Source: Candidatus Bathyarchaeota archaeon (GTDB taxonomy: Archaea; Thermoproteota; Bathyarchaeia; Bathyarchaeales; Bathycorpusculaceae). Taken from it: 64,000 nt of DNA. Both the position numbers and the translations under genes were made by a program. The stretch spans positions 124,001-188,000 of the forward strand of contig JAOZHW010000001.1 of NCBI GenBank assembly GCA_026014685.1. Reading direction: 5' to 3'. Numbering within the stretch: the first letter of the stretch is position 1; every line of letters begins with the position of its first letter. Shown piece by piece: positions 8,103 to 17,021 of the stretch. Under the pieces are notes generated by a model. The model was given only the letters and a program-made list of their open reading frames with translations, made no database searches and was not told the origin of the DNA.

Positions 8103-9191
8103 TCACTTTGCTTGCATCAGTGAGGCATAGTTACGCTCTATCTCCTTAAGAAGAATATGCTTGTCAACTGCGCCGCCGGTTTTCGCCATAGCTGCGATTG
8201 AGGCTCCTCCTGCGCCGACGCCCTCTTTAACTAAGCCTGTTTCGTAGATTTGAAGCCCAGGATACTTAGAGGGACCAAAATCCAAGTCTGCGGCTAAGAT
8301 GGGAACTTCGGAGAATTGCTTGACGATGCCGCATATGTCAGAGGATTTGTCTTTGGCTACCCAGCGTGTGGTGCCGATTGCGGCGTTGCAGAGGGCTTTG
8401 GGTTCGAGTGCGTTTATGACTGCAAGGACTGCGGTCATCTGAGTGCCGCCCGCCATTAACACGGGGGCTTGGCGTGTGCCACCTATGACTAAGCCTGCCA
8501 GAGCCGCCATCATGGGGTCGCCCACCGCGGAAACCGCTTTTATTGGGTCGCCTTTGAGGCTGCCGAACTTTTCTCCAGCTGCCTTCAAACCCGCCGAAAC
8601 CACCTCAGCCTTCAAGCCATGCGGGTTGTTCGGTAAGGTGCTGCTTACTTTGCCCATTGCATCTACACCCAGCGCCGTCAAAACACCCAATGCTGTTGTG
8701 GTGCCGCCAGGGATGCTTTCGCCGATAACGAGGTAATCTGCAGTTTTTGCCAGTTGTTCACCGACGACTTTGGCGCGTTCGATGACTTCTTCGACGTTGT
8801 CGACGCTGTCGCCGCTTCGAATGTCACGTCCAGGGCTGCCGTTAACGTCGATGTAGGGGATTTGGGGTTTAACTTTGACTCCCCCATTCACGATGATTAC
8901 AGGTATGTCCGCTAAGTGTAATGCCGAGGTAGTTATGAGGGCAGGTGTGGGGATACCGTCGGGAGTGATGGGGACGCCTTGGATGGATTTGCATTTACCC
9001 AAAAGCAGCAACTCCGCGTCTGCGGGTGGGGTGAAGTCGGTGAAGTCCGGGTTTGCGCCTGCCGCTGAGAGACCTGGGATTTTGCCGGTTTCAGTGGTGG
9101 CGATTGTGGCTATGAAGAGGGGATTTTTGCCTTCGATTTCTTCAAGGAAGGCTTTAGCTTTCAATTCATTATTCGCAAATAAGACATCCAT
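8103..9191 (-). CDS. cobT: CobT-like nicotinate-nucleotide phosphoribosyltransferase (TIGR00303/UPF0284 type)
   Basis: A 362-residue protein of the archaeal CobT-related family, proposed to activate the lower-ligand base as alpha-ribazole phosphate. Conserved segments include IGESIPGGTTTALGVLTALG (about 155-174), SSTLPNNPHGLK, and the Gly-rich LAGLVIGGTRQAPVLMAGGTQM. Its position directly upstream of cobS and cobY supports a nucleotide-loop role. The exact base used cannot be told from sequence. Confidence 0.85.
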   Translation of the reverse strand: MDVLFANNELKAKAFLEEIEGKNPLFIATIATTETGKIPGLSAAGANPDFTDFTPPADAELLLLGKCKSIQGVPITPDGIPTPALITTSALHLADIPVIIVNGGVKVKPQIPYIDVNGSPGRDIRSGDSVDNVEEVIERAKVVGEQLAKTADYLVIGESIPGGTTTALGVLTALGVDAMGKVSSTLPNNPHGLKAEVVSAGLKAAGEKFGSLKGDPIKAVSAVGDPMMAALAGLVIGGTRQAPVLMAGGTQMTAVLAVINALEPKALCNAAIGTTRWVAKDKSSDICGIVKQFSEVPILAADLDFGPSKYPGLQIYETGLVKEGVGAGGASIAAMAKTGGAVDKHILLKEIERNYASLMQAK

Positions 9192-9203
9192 CTTTGTTCA
9201 CGC

Positions 9204-9872
9204 CTACTTTGGGGTTACTTTCCACTTTCTGATTTCTAAGTACCCAAAGCCATTATCTAAGCGTTTCTTTTCGGTCTCCAACAACTCGATTTTCTGCTTG
9301 AAGTTGGGACCGTCGGTGATTACGGTATGGTATTCACCGCCTTCTCCGCAGGGGTCAACGCCGGGCAGCTTTTGAATGTCGTCGTAGAATTGGCGGTCTA
9401 AGACGCGGCCCAGCCAGTCGAGGCTCAATTCCCTGTTTGTGCGTACGACGGTGGCTTTGAAGCCTGTTTTGAGGTAGTCAAGGTAAATCTGTTTGGTGTC
9501 GCCCATCCAGAGCGGTTTAACTGGAACTAAGCCGACTTCTTTGCAGATTCGGTTAAGCCAACCTTCCTCGTGGCCCGCGACCTCGTAGATGTCGCCTGTG
9601 ACTAAGCCTTCGGCGCCTTGAGCTTTGAAGTTTGAGAGGACGGCTTTGAAGTCAGCCTCGTAAGTTGCTGCAGAGGTGGTTTTTTTCAGAAGTGGAACGC
9701 CTATGGCTTTTGCTTGGGCGTCGATTATTCCTGTGGGTATCATGTGGAAGTTGGATTTCTCTTCACTCATCATCATAGTTAACAGTGATAGGACTTGGTG
9801 TCCTTGTTGGGTTGCGAGGTAATTTGCGTAGCAGCTGTCTTTGCCGCCGCTCCATGAAGCTATAACTTTCAT
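9204..9872 (-). CDS. Dph6-family ATP pyrophosphatase (diphthine-ammonia ligase-like)
   Basis: A 222-residue N-type ATP-PPase with the P-loop SWSGGKDS at residues 6-13, the central TSAATYEADFKAVLSNFKAQGAEGLVTGDIY block, and the C-terminal GVDPCGEGGEYHT motif, all diagnostic of the Dph6 family. Dph6 amidates diphthine on EF-2. Archaea often carry more than one paralogue, so a role in another amidation, perhaps tied to the cobalamin genes it precedes by 13 bases, cannot be excluded. Confidence 0.85.
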   Translation of the reverse strand: MKVIASWSGGKDSCYANYLATQQGHQVLSLLTMMMSEEKSNFHMIPTGIIDAQAKAIGVPLLKKTTSAATYEADFKAVLSNFKAQGAEGLVTGDIYEVAGHEEGWLNRICKEVGLVPVKPLWMGDTKQIYLDYLKTGFKATVVRTNRELSLDWLGRVLDRQFYDDIQKLPGVDPCGEGGEYHTVITDGPNFKQKIELLETEKKRLDNGFGYLEIRKWKVTPK

Positions 9873-10120
9873 TTCAAATTTCCCCTGTATATTGGTTATT
9901 AACAGTTAAGCAGTGAAATAAGATTTTACTTGCCAAACATTTAGCCATGACACTGTTGATTAAACCTTTGGTTAGAACAAGCAGGCTTTTCTTTATGTTT
10001 AGCAAATTTTCCACCACAACCTGTTTGGTTGGTTTATCCAACCTTTTCATATAAGGCTTACGGAAAAAACCCTCACAACACTTAAAACACACACCGCCAA
10101 CTAAAAACCGAGGCAACCCC

Positions 10121-10591
10121 ATGAAAAACCCACCACTACTAACCTACCTTGAACAAAGAGGCATCACCCTCCAAGACCTAATCGACAGCGCACTGGAAAT
10201 GTACGTACCACACCCCGGCATCGAAACCCCACAAAAAGCCACCGAACTCCTCAAAGAAGAATTTCTCGACATACTAACCGACGTGAATGTCTCAACACTC
10301 ATCGTTGCAGCGTTTCATGCACAACAAGAAGCCGAAAACGGACGAATTCCCGGTTTAACAGTGGAAAGGTTCATGGGTAGACCGGGGCTGGTGGCGGACG
10401 AACTCATCGGCATAGCCATTGCCACCTACATCGCAGGCTCAAAAGGCATGTTTGAGTTTGTACGCTTCGATCAAGCAAAACCGGGCATACTCAAAAAACT
10501 GCCGCCACTCACTAACGACGCGATTGGGGCATTAGTTGCAGGCGCCTCATCAAACGTATACACCAAAGCCCTTAAAACTATAAGCCAATAA
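10121..10591 (+). CDS. cobZ: PgpA-like alpha-ribazole phosphatase (CobZ candidate)
   Basis: A 156-residue protein of the PgpA/YutG phosphatase fold, recognised by DELIGIAIATYIAGSKG, then KPGILKKLP and DAIGALVAGASSNVYTKAL at the C-terminus. In archaea a PgpA-like protein, CobZ (characterised in Methanosarcina mazei), removes the phosphate from the alpha-ribazole nucleotide. The divergent cobalamin operon 250 bases away makes CobZ more likely than phosphatidylglycerophosphatase. The function is inferred from family and context. Confidence 0.75.
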   Translation: MKNPPLLTYLEQRGITLQDLIDSALEMYVPHPGIETPQKATELLKEEFLDILTDVNVSTLIVAAFHAQQEAENGRIPGLTVERFMGRPGLVADELIGIAIATYIAGSKGMFEFVRFDQAKPGILKKLPPLTNDAIGALVAGASSNVYTKALKTISQ

Positions 10592-10599
10592 CCCAAAAA

Positions 10600-11256
10600 T
10601 TACTGTACTTGCTTAAACGCAGAAAAAACACCGTGGCAGTCACAAGCAGTTCCCACAACAAAGCATTTTCGGTGTTCAGCCCATTTAAAAAAGTCCAGAA
10701 TTTCCTCACCTTTAAGCGCACCTAAACCCGGCGCCATAGAATAACTTATCAAAATACATGCCTCTGGACATGCAAACTTCATTAGTTTAGTCATCGTGCA
10801 CGGCTTCTTCACCTTTGAAGTGGGACACATCTCGGGCATAGCGCAGTTATCTATGCAGTGGTGGTCTCGGTTGAAGCTAAGCACGATTTTTCCTTTTCCC
10901 GCCGCCAAAACCACAATCGGCGGCAGCCTAGCAAGAATACTGTCAACTGCTTCCGGCCAAGGAACCAGATTGAATTTAAGTTTTGCCATATCCGCAGCGA
11001 TGTGCAACGGGGCAGTTGGAAAAACATATTCAGGCTTAAGCCGCTCAACGAGATCAACTGCTGTGGCTAAGTCTCCTTGGACAAAACCTTCTTTAGCAGA
11101 ATGAGGAACGCCGCAGGTTTTGAGTTTAAAGGTTTGAACCGCAGAGCAGTCAGAGTTTGTGTCCACCACTATGAAGCTTTTCTGTTGACTTCTGAGCAAT
11201 TTGATTGCTTCGCACCCGTATTTCCCGCCGCCAACGATTAGATTCAACTTTTTCAC
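10600..11256 (-). CDS. Unknown protein: Rossmann-like N-terminus plus Cys-rich C-terminus
   Basis: A 218-residue protein. The N-terminus (LNLIVGGGKYGCEAIKLL, then a strand ending in VVDTNSD) is a classic dinucleotide-binding beta-alpha-beta unit. The C-terminal half carries a dense Cys set: 134, 138, 144, 153, 163, 167, 198, 205 and 207, with His132 and His133 adjacent, which suggests an Fe-S cluster or metal site. It is convergent with cobZ (eight bases apart) and beside the cobalamin genes. I do not recognise the family; an NAD-linked redox or metal-handling role is inference. Confidence 0.75.
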   Translation of the reverse strand: MKKLNLIVGGGKYGCEAIKLLRSQQKSFIVVDTNSDCSAVQTFKLKTCGVPHSAKEGFVQGDLATAVDLVERLKPEYVFPTAPLHIAADMAKLKFNLVPWPEAVDSILARLPPIVVLAAGKGKIVLSFNRDHHCIDNCAMPEMCPTSKVKKPCTMTKLMKFACPEACILISYSMAPGLGALKGEEILDFFKWAEHRKCFVVGTACDCHGVFSAFKQVQ

Positions 11257-11331
11257 TGCGCCTCTCTGGTTACCGTATTACCATAAGCTTAATAATAGTT
11301 TGGCGCTTGAGGGTTTAGGCGTTGGCTCTCC

Positions 11332-12486
11332 ATGGCTAAAACTCGCCTCTGCATCGTCACACACACGTTTCTGCCCCATGTAGGCGGCATAGAGATAGTA
11401 ACCAACGAGCAGAGCAAACGGCTTATTCACAAAAATTACGCTCCAACAATCGTAACTAACAGAATTAACACACCCAAACATTACGTGGTTGACGGGGTTC
11501 CAGTAGACTGCTACGAGTCGTTAAACACTGGGTTCCGCTTAGGCATTCCATATTCGATTCCGACTGTGGGCAGCTTCCCGACGTTCACCAAAGCCGTCAA
11601 AAACAGTAACATAGTTCACGCTCACGGTCACCCATACCTCACCTCACTTTTAGCAGGCAGATTCGCCAAACTCTACGGCAAACCCTTCGTTTTAACCCAG
11701 CATAACACTTTCATAGACTATAACAACATCTTCAACGAAGTCGAAAAATTCAACGATGTCTCAGTGGGCAAACAGAACCTCAGAAACGCAGACAAAATAA
11801 TCTGCATAAGCAGCGCCACCAAAGACTACGTTTTACGCTTAGGGGCAAAACCAAGCAAAGTCCAAGTTATCTACAACGGAGTGGACTTAGCGAGGTTCCG
11901 ACCAATCAAGGGCAAAAAGGAAGAGATGCGCAGAAAACTCGGCATCCCAAAAGACGCCGTTGTAGTTTTAACTGTTAGGCGTCTGGTTTACAAGAACGGC
12001 GTCGACACCCTCCTAGACTGCGCGAATATAGCTGTAAAGAAGAACCCAAAAATCTTTTTCGTCGCGGTTGGCAAAGGCCCAGACTTGGAGAACGTGCGAG
12101 CGCAGGTAGCTTCGTTGGGAATAAACGGCAATTTCAAACTAACAGGGTTTGTAAGCGACACCGATTTAGCCTCTTACTACAACTTGGCAGACATGTTTGT
12201 GTTGCCCTCAAAGTCGGGTGAAGGGTTGCCTTTGGTTGCTCTTGAAGCCATGGCGTGCGGTGTACCCGTGATAGCCACCGAAGTAGGTGGAATCGCCGAG
12301 ATTCCTGTGCGCGAATTTGGCAAGTTAGTGCCGCCTAATCAGCCCCAGAGGCTGGCAGAAGCTGTTTTGGAGTTCGCAAAGGCAGGTTTCTCTCGTCAAG
12401 AAGAGATGCGTGCAAACGTTGAGAAAAGGTTCAGTTGGGATGCGAACGTTGAACAGTTGATGAAAATATACGAAGAGCTTATTTAA
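11332..12486 (+). CDS. GT4-family glycosyltransferase
   Basis: A 384-residue GT-B-fold enzyme. The acceptor domain has HVGGIEIVTNEQSKRL near the N-terminus and NIVHAHGHPYLTSLLA. The nucleotide-sugar domain contains IYNGVDLARFRP, VRRLVYKNGVD and the EX7E motif in GEGLPLVALEAMACGVPVIA. It probably adds a hexose to a lipid-linked glycan or surface polymer; the sugar is not predictable. Followed 45 bases later by a GT2 gene, suggesting a small N-glycan or envelope locus. Confidence 0.9.
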   Translation: MAKTRLCIVTHTFLPHVGGIEIVTNEQSKRLIHKNYAPTIVTNRINTPKHYVVDGVPVDCYESLNTGFRLGIPYSIPTVGSFPTFTKAVKNSNIVHAHGHPYLTSLLAGRFAKLYGKPFVLTQHNTFIDYNNIFNEVEKFNDVSVGKQNLRNADKIICISSATKDYVLRLGAKPSKVQVIYNGVDLARFRPIKGKKEEMRRKLGIPKDAVVVLTVRRLVYKNGVDTLLDCANIAVKKNPKIFFVAVGKGPDLENVRAQVASLGINGNFKLTGFVSDTDLASYYNLADMFVLPSKSGEGLPLVALEAMACGVPVIATEVGGIAEIPVREFGKLVPPNQPQRLAEAVLEFAKAGFSRQEEMRANVEKRFSWDANVEQLMKIYEELI

Positions 12487-12531
12487 CATTATAACGGAAA
12501 CAATATAGCCCTCTAAAGCGGATGTTAGCTG

Positions 12532-13266
12532 ATGACATCGAAAGTTGAACTGGTCTCGGTTGTAATACCCACGCTCAACGAAGCAGGAACAATCCGGCAA
12601 GCCATCGACACCATAAACAACTGTGTCACTTACCCAAAAGAAATCATAGTGGTAGATGGCAACTCAACCGACGGAACCCTCGAAATCGTAAAAGACACAA
12701 ACGCCAGACTAATCATTGAGCCCCGACGCGGCTATGGCCTAGCACTCCGGACAGGCATGAAAGCAGCAAAAGGCAACATCGTAATAATGGTGGACGCGGA
12801 TGGAACCTACGAGTTCAGACACATCGACCGCCTCGTTGATCGCCTGCTGGAAAAAGACGCAGATATGGTTTTGGCGACTCGCATGTATGACCCAAACAAA
12901 GCCATGGGTTTTCTGAATTTTCTGGGAAACAAAGTCATAACCTTCACCTATGACTTCTTCTACAGCCAATTCCTAAGCGACACCCAATCAGGTTTTCGCG
13001 CCATCTCTCGCGAAAAACTCGACAGCGTACGCTTCAAAGAAACGGATATGCCCTTTGCGACAGAGATGCTTATCCAATTCGCCAGAGAGGGCTACAATAT
13101 GGTTGAGATTCCCACCACTTACAAGCCCCGAACGTATGGCAAAACAAAGCTTAAGCCGTTTCAATCGGGAATTAGGATATTTAGCACGATATTTAGGGGG
13201 TTCTTGGATGCAAAGACGTTTAGAGTCTGTTATGCACATTGGAAGAAAAATAGGTTTAAGCGATGA
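12532..13266 (+). CDS. GT2-family glycosyltransferase (dolichol-phosphate mannosyltransferase-like)
   Basis: A 244-residue GT-A enzyme with SVVIPTLNEAGTI near the N-terminus, IIVVDGNSTDGT, the metal-binding DAD at residues 88-90 (MVDADGTYEF), and DTQSGFRAISREKL typical of polyprenyl-phosphate glycosyltransferases. It lacks the C-terminal membrane helices of some DPM1 homologues. It probably charges dolichol phosphate with a sugar for glycan assembly. Its 3' end overlaps the start of the next membrane protein. Confidence 0.9.
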   Translation: MTSKVELVSVVIPTLNEAGTIRQAIDTINNCVTYPKEIIVVDGNSTDGTLEIVKDTNARLIIEPRRGYGLALRTGMKAAKGNIVIMVDADGTYEFRHIDRLVDRLLEKDADMVLATRMYDPNKAMGFLNFLGNKVITFTYDFFYSQFLSDTQSGFRAISREKLDSVRFKETDMPFATEMLIQFAREGYNMVEIPTTYKPRTYGKTKLKPFQSGIRIFSTIFRGFLDAKTFRVCYAHWKKNRFKR

Positions 13267-13732
13267 CAAAGGAGTAACCGTAGCGGTTCTGGTCGCCTTA
13301 GCTGTCATCGCCTCCGTTGTGGTAGGCTACTACGTTTTGTTTCCTCCACCGCCTGAATCCTACAACAGCCTCGCAATACTTGACACCCAACAAAAAGCCA
13401 TCGACTACCCCACCGTGTTAATCGCAGACAAAAACAGCACTTTCAGCGTCTACGTCAACGCCACAAATCACACAATAGACAACCTAAACTATCGAGTTCA
13501 AACCAAAATAACAAAAAACCTGCCTGCAAACTTCCCCAACGGCCTACAAGTCACCCCAGCATACACCTACGACTTCTTCTTACAGAAAGGAAAAAGCAAC
13601 CAGACACTTGTTACCCTAACACAGAACGAGGTAGGAAGTTACGCGGTGGTGTTTGAACTTTGGTATGAAAGTGAAGGCGTCTTCGTGTTTACGGGGAACT
13701 ATTGTCTGCTAAACATAGAGGTCATTGCTTAA
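13208..13732 (+). CDS. DUF1616-like membrane-anchored surface protein
   Basis: From the ATG at 13208 the product is 174 residues (an alternative ATG at 13232 gives 166). A single transmembrane segment (about 28-45, VAVLVALAVIASVVVGYYVL) is followed by an outward-facing beta-rich domain with FSVYVNATNHT and a conserved VFELWYE strand, resembling the extracytoplasmic part of archaeal DUF1616 proteins. The open frame extends back to 13055, but that part lies inside the GT2 gene. Overlap by 59 bases suggests cotranslation with the glycosyltransferases. Confidence 0.7.
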   Translation: MQRRLESVMHIGRKIGLSDDKGVTVAVLVALAVIASVVVGYYVLFPPPPESYNSLAILDTQQKAIDYPTVLIADKNSTFSVYVNATNHTIDNLNYRVQTKITKNLPANFPNGLQVTPAYTYDFFLQKGKSNQTLVTLTQNEVGSYAVVFELWYESEGVFVFTGNYCLLNIEVIA

Positions 13733-13760
13733 CTCTACGCTTATCTGAACCGGTTAATCG

Positions 13761-13787
13761 GCTTTATATAAGGGGAGGGGAGGTAGC
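13761..13787 (+). repeat. Partial copy of the TATA/G-rich intergenic element
   Basis: TTTATATAAGG followed by GGAGGGGAGGTAGC. This nearly matches intergenic sequence at 51463 (plus) and 23987 (minus), with one extra G. A short hairpin (CTGC-AAA-GCAG) and a T-run follow at about 13786-13804. The second conserved box seen in the other two copies is not evident here. Confidence 0.6.
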
Positions 13788-13884
13788 TGCAAAGCAGATG
13801 TTTTTTCTTGCTTGCTATGCTGGTTTGTAATCAGTGTTGGGCTGAGAAAAACTTATATTTCAAGCTTTAATTGTTGAATTCCAG

Positions 13885-13893
13885 CTTATACTT
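13885..13893 (+). promoter_or_regulatory. TATA box of the thermosome gene
   Basis: CTTATACTTA about 30 bases upstream of the ATG at 13922 fits a leaderless or near-leaderless archaeal promoter. A second TATA-like CTTATATTT lies at about 13852. Confidence 0.5.
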
Positions 13894-13921
13894 AAAAACA
13901 TAAAAAATTGGTGAATATGTT

Positions 13922-15598
13922 ATGTCACAAGGTGGAGGAAACATCCCCGTCCTCGTATTGAAAGAAGGCACAGGAAGAAGCACTGGCCGTGAAGCTCAGA
14001 AAAACAACATTATGGCTGCTAAAATCGTTGCTGAATCAGTGAAAACAACGCTTGGACCGTGCGGCATGGATAAGATGCTGGTCAGCGGTATCGGCGACGT
14101 TGCAATAACCAACGACGGCGCAACCATCATGAAAGAACTCGATGTACAGCACCCCGCGGCAAAGATGCTCGTCGAAGTCGCCAAGGCACAGGATAAAGAA
14201 GTCGGCGACGGAACCACAACCGCAGTTATCCTCTCAGGTGAACTGCTCGCAAAAGCAGAGGCACTTCTGGACAAGAACATTCACCCAACTGTCATAATCG
14301 AAGGCTACAAAAAAGCAAGCGAAAAAGCCCAAGAAATCCTCAATTCCATAGCGATGCCAATCGCCTTCGAAGACGACAAAACTCTAAAAGAAGTCGCAAT
14401 CACCTCCATTTCAAGTAAAAGCATCAACGTTGCAGAGGACCACTTTGCAAAAATCATCGTGGACTCAGTTAAACAGGTCGCTGAGAAAGTTGACGGCAAA
14501 TACGTCGCAGACATCGACCTAATCAAAGTCATAAAGAAACATGGTAAAAGCCTCGACGAAACCGAACTCGTCAAAGGCATGGTTCTCGACAAAGAAATCG
14601 CTAGCTCGGGCATGCCTAAACTGGTTGACGGCGCAAAAATAGCACTCCTCAACGCTAAACTTGAAATTGAGAAAACCGAGTTTGACGCAAAAATCAACAT
14701 CGAAAGCCCCGACCAGATGAAGATGTTCCTTGACGAAGAAGAACGCATGATAAAAGACATGGTAACCGCAATCACCAAGTCAGGCGCAAACGTTGTTTTC
14801 TGCGAGAAAGGCATCGACGATATGGCCCTGCACTTCCTCGGAAAAGCAGGCGTCATCGCAGTGAAAAGCGTCAGCAGCGGCGACATGGAGAAACTCGCCA
14901 AAGCCACAGGCGCCATGATCGTTGCCTCAGTCAAAGAATTAAACGCAGACGTCTTAGGCAAAGCAAAACGTGTTGAAGAAGTCAAGATCGGCGATGACAA
15001 ACTAATATACATCCGCGACTGCAAGAACCCCAAAGCAGTAACCATCGTCATCCGAGGAGCATCCAACCACGTCACTGACGAAGCAGAACGCAGTCTCCAC
15101 GATGGTCTCTGTGTTGTCCGCAACGTTATCGAAGACGGCAAAATCGTCGCAGGCGGCGGTGCACCCGAAGCAGAACTCTCCAAAGGACTCCGCGCTTACG
15201 CAGTTAAAGTCGGTGGCAGAGAACAACTGGCCGTGGAAGCCTTCGCCGAAGCAGTTGAAGAGATTCCACTCACACTGGCAGAAAACGCAGGCTTAGACCC
15301 CATAGATATAATGGTTGCACTGCGCGCTCAACACGAGAAAGCTGACAGCAAAACCTTCGGCATAGACGTCACCACAGGCAAAATCGTCGACATGTGCCCC
15401 AAGATGATTGTTGAACCACTGCGCGTCAAGCAGCAAGTCATCAAATCCGCAACCGAAGCCACCAACATGATCCTCAAGATCGACGACCTCATCAGCATTA
15501 AAGGCGGCGGAAAAGCGCCTCCGATGCCTCCAGGAGGAATGGGCGGCGGAATGGGAGGTATGGGTGGCATGGGCAGTATGGGTGGAATGCCCTACTAA
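13922..15598 (+). CDS. thsA: Thermosome subunit (group II chaperonin)
   Basis: A 558-residue subunit of the archaeal group II chaperonin, the double-ring ATP-dependent protein-folding machine. It has the equatorial signatures [12 protein letters not shown] and [10 protein letters not shown] (about 93-102), a full apical domain, [16 protein letters not shown], and the flexible Gly-Gly-Met tail (about 538-556) that points into the cavity. It stands alone with its own promoter and a T-rich 3' end. The a/b/c subunit letter is not decided. Confidence 0.95.
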   Translation: MSQGGGNIPVLVLKEGTGRSTGREAQKNNIMAAKIVAESVKTTLGPCGMDKMLVSGIGDVAITNDGATIMKELDVQHPAAKMLVEVAKAQDKEVGDGTTTAVILSGELLAKAEALLDKNIHPTVIIEGYKKASEKAQEILNSIAMPIAFEDDKTLKEVAITSISSKSINVAEDHFAKIIVDSVKQVAEKVDGKYVADIDLIKVIKKHGKSLDETELVKGMVLDKEIASSGMPKLVDGAKIALLNAKLEIEKTEFDAKINIESPDQMKMFLDEEERMIKDMVTAITKSGANVVFCEKGIDDMALHFLGKAGVIAVKSVSSGDMEKLAKATGAMIVASVKELNADVLGKAKRVEEVKIGDDKLIYIRDCKNPKAVTIVIRGASNHVTDEAERSLHDGLCVVRNVIEDGKIVAGGGAPEAELSKGLRAYAVKVGGREQLAVEAFAEAVEEIPLTLAENAGLDPIDIMVALRAQHEKADSKTFGIDVTTGKIVDMCPKMIVEPLRVKQQVIKSATEATNMILKIDDLISIKGGGKAPPMPPGGMGGGMGGMGGMGSMGGMPY

Positions 15599-15770
15599 AC
15601 CCAAACAACATTCTTTCTTTACTTTTGTTATTTGTATGTTGAATCAAGTTTATTATCTGATTTTTGGATAATTTGAGAGTGTTTCTGCATATTTGCCCAA
15701 TTGATCTTCTTGGCAAAATGGGTGAATAAAAAAGAAAGGGCCACCATTTGGCGGCTGGAAATTGCGTCGG

Positions 15771-16052
15771 CTATTTGTTTCTGGAAAACCTTACGAATTT
15801 TTTGTTCGGAAAATCGTTACTTATTGTGAAGCCGCGAATTTGTTGTTCTTGGCCTTTTTTGGTCATGAAGACTTTTCCTTCTGGAGTCATGGAGATTAAA
15901 CCGCTTCTTTCCATCACGTCTAGAACTGCGCGATAGCCGATTTTTGCATCTTCTATGGATATTGCCGTTTTTTCGTCGAATGCGTTTCTTTGTTTTAGGG
16001 CGGTTTCTATTTTGAACCGCGAACTTGCTATTATTCCCCTAGATTCTAACAT
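15771..16052 (-). CDS. Small winged-helix-like protein of unknown function
   Basis: A 93-residue basic protein. The middle (EDAKIGYRAVLDVMERSGLISMTPEGKVFMTKKGQE) has the helix-helix-beta-wing pattern of archaeal winged-helix regulators, ending with a basic tail. It could be a DNA-binding regulator; no named family recognised. Divergent from the ThyA-type gene at 16200, which shares the intergenic region. Confidence 0.6.
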   Translation of the reverse strand: MLESRGIIASSRFKIETALKQRNAFDEKTAISIEDAKIGYRAVLDVMERSGLISMTPEGKVFMTKKGQEQQIRGFTISNDFPNKKFVRFSRNK

Positions 16053-16199
16053 GTTGTTCCCCCACTTGCTGCTTTGAGAGCAGTGCCTTCTCTAAAATCA
16101 GACAGACTAATAAATATTGTTACTCAAGATATTATAGACTAATTTGTTTTCCAGCCAAAAACAATAAAATCCACCCAAAACAATCACTCTACAGAGAGC

Positions 16200-16928
16200 A
16201 TGAAACACCTAAAAATCGCCGCCTTCGACTGCCCAGACGCATGGTTTAAAGCCCTAAACGCCATCTGGCGAGAAGGCGACACCTTCCCAGTCGGCTTCGG
16301 CTCCGAGGAAACCGAAACCAAAAAACTCAACCTCACCATAGAAATCACTCACCCAGAAAATCGCCCACTTGTCAGTGACAAAGCCCCCTGCGACTTCAAG
16401 TATGTCCAGGGTTATGCTTTGGAGTACCTTTGGTGTGGAGAGAAAAAGGAAGATGAAACCTACACCTATGGCAGCCGCCTCAACACCCCCCTAAACCAAG
16501 TTGAAGAGGCAGTAAAACGCTACATCGAAGAGCAGCGTGACCGCCAAGTCACCATGGTCATCCGACGCCCCGAAGACATCCAAAAATTCGACGCTAAAGG
16601 CAACAAAAGCGAGCCCCCCTGCCTCAGCCTCATCGACACCGAAATCCTCAACGGCCAAATGCACCTAACCTGCTACTTCCGCAGCTGGGACGCATACGGT
16701 GGTTTGCCCGCCAACATAGCTGGATTGCAGCTTTTTAATGAGGCGTTTGTGTCAGAAATCAACGAACGTGGCAACCTTGCGCTCAAAACTGGCAAACTGG
16801 TTTTCCACTCCAAAAATTGCCACATCTACCAACGCCAATACCCGCTGATAAAGGAGCTTTTAGAACCCAAAGACAACTCAAAAAGCCCTCGATTGGCAAC
16901 CACCCTCAAAGGGCAACATCCTCTTTAG
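16200..16928 (+). CDS. thyA: Archaeal thymidylate synthase (ThyA fold)
   Basis: A 242-residue protein with the ThyA core: the nucleophile context EPPCLSLI (Cys141) and LTCYFRSWDAYGGLPANIAGLQ (about 156-177), matching the RSND/GxPxNIA block that binds dUMP. It lacks the long bacterial inserts, as in short archaeal enzymes. It would methylate dUMP to dTMP with a reduced-pterin C1 unit, possibly a methanopterin derivative given Ftr at 37595. A dCMP hydroxymethylase-like activity is the alternative. It stands alone; a possible TATA lies at about 16163. Confidence 0.75.
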   Translation: MKHLKIAAFDCPDAWFKALNAIWREGDTFPVGFGSEETETKKLNLTIEITHPENRPLVSDKAPCDFKYVQGYALEYLWCGEKKEDETYTYGSRLNTPLNQVEEAVKRYIEEQRDRQVTMVIRRPEDIQKFDAKGNKSEPPCLSLIDTEILNGQMHLTCYFRSWDAYGGLPANIAGLQLFNEAFVSEINERGNLALKTGKLVFHSKNCHIYQRQYPLIKELLEPKDNSKSPRLATTLKGQHPL

Positions 16929-17021
16929 AATCAACGTACACTCTCTGAGATGACCGGCCTTACATTATATATAGAACGAAGAGGTTTTGACGCTCTGCCC
17001 GCAGACTCCTTTGTTAGGGAA

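Noticed and set aside
9874-10122. Minus-strand frame of 82 codons between the Dph6-like gene and cobZ
   Set aside because: It spans the divergent promoter region, has no ribosome-binding site, and its residues do not resemble a known fold; TATA-like sites for cobZ lie inside it.
13055-13207. Upstream extension of the DUF1616-like frame
   Set aside because: It lies inside the GT2 gene in another frame; the membrane segment and a good ATG begin at 13208.
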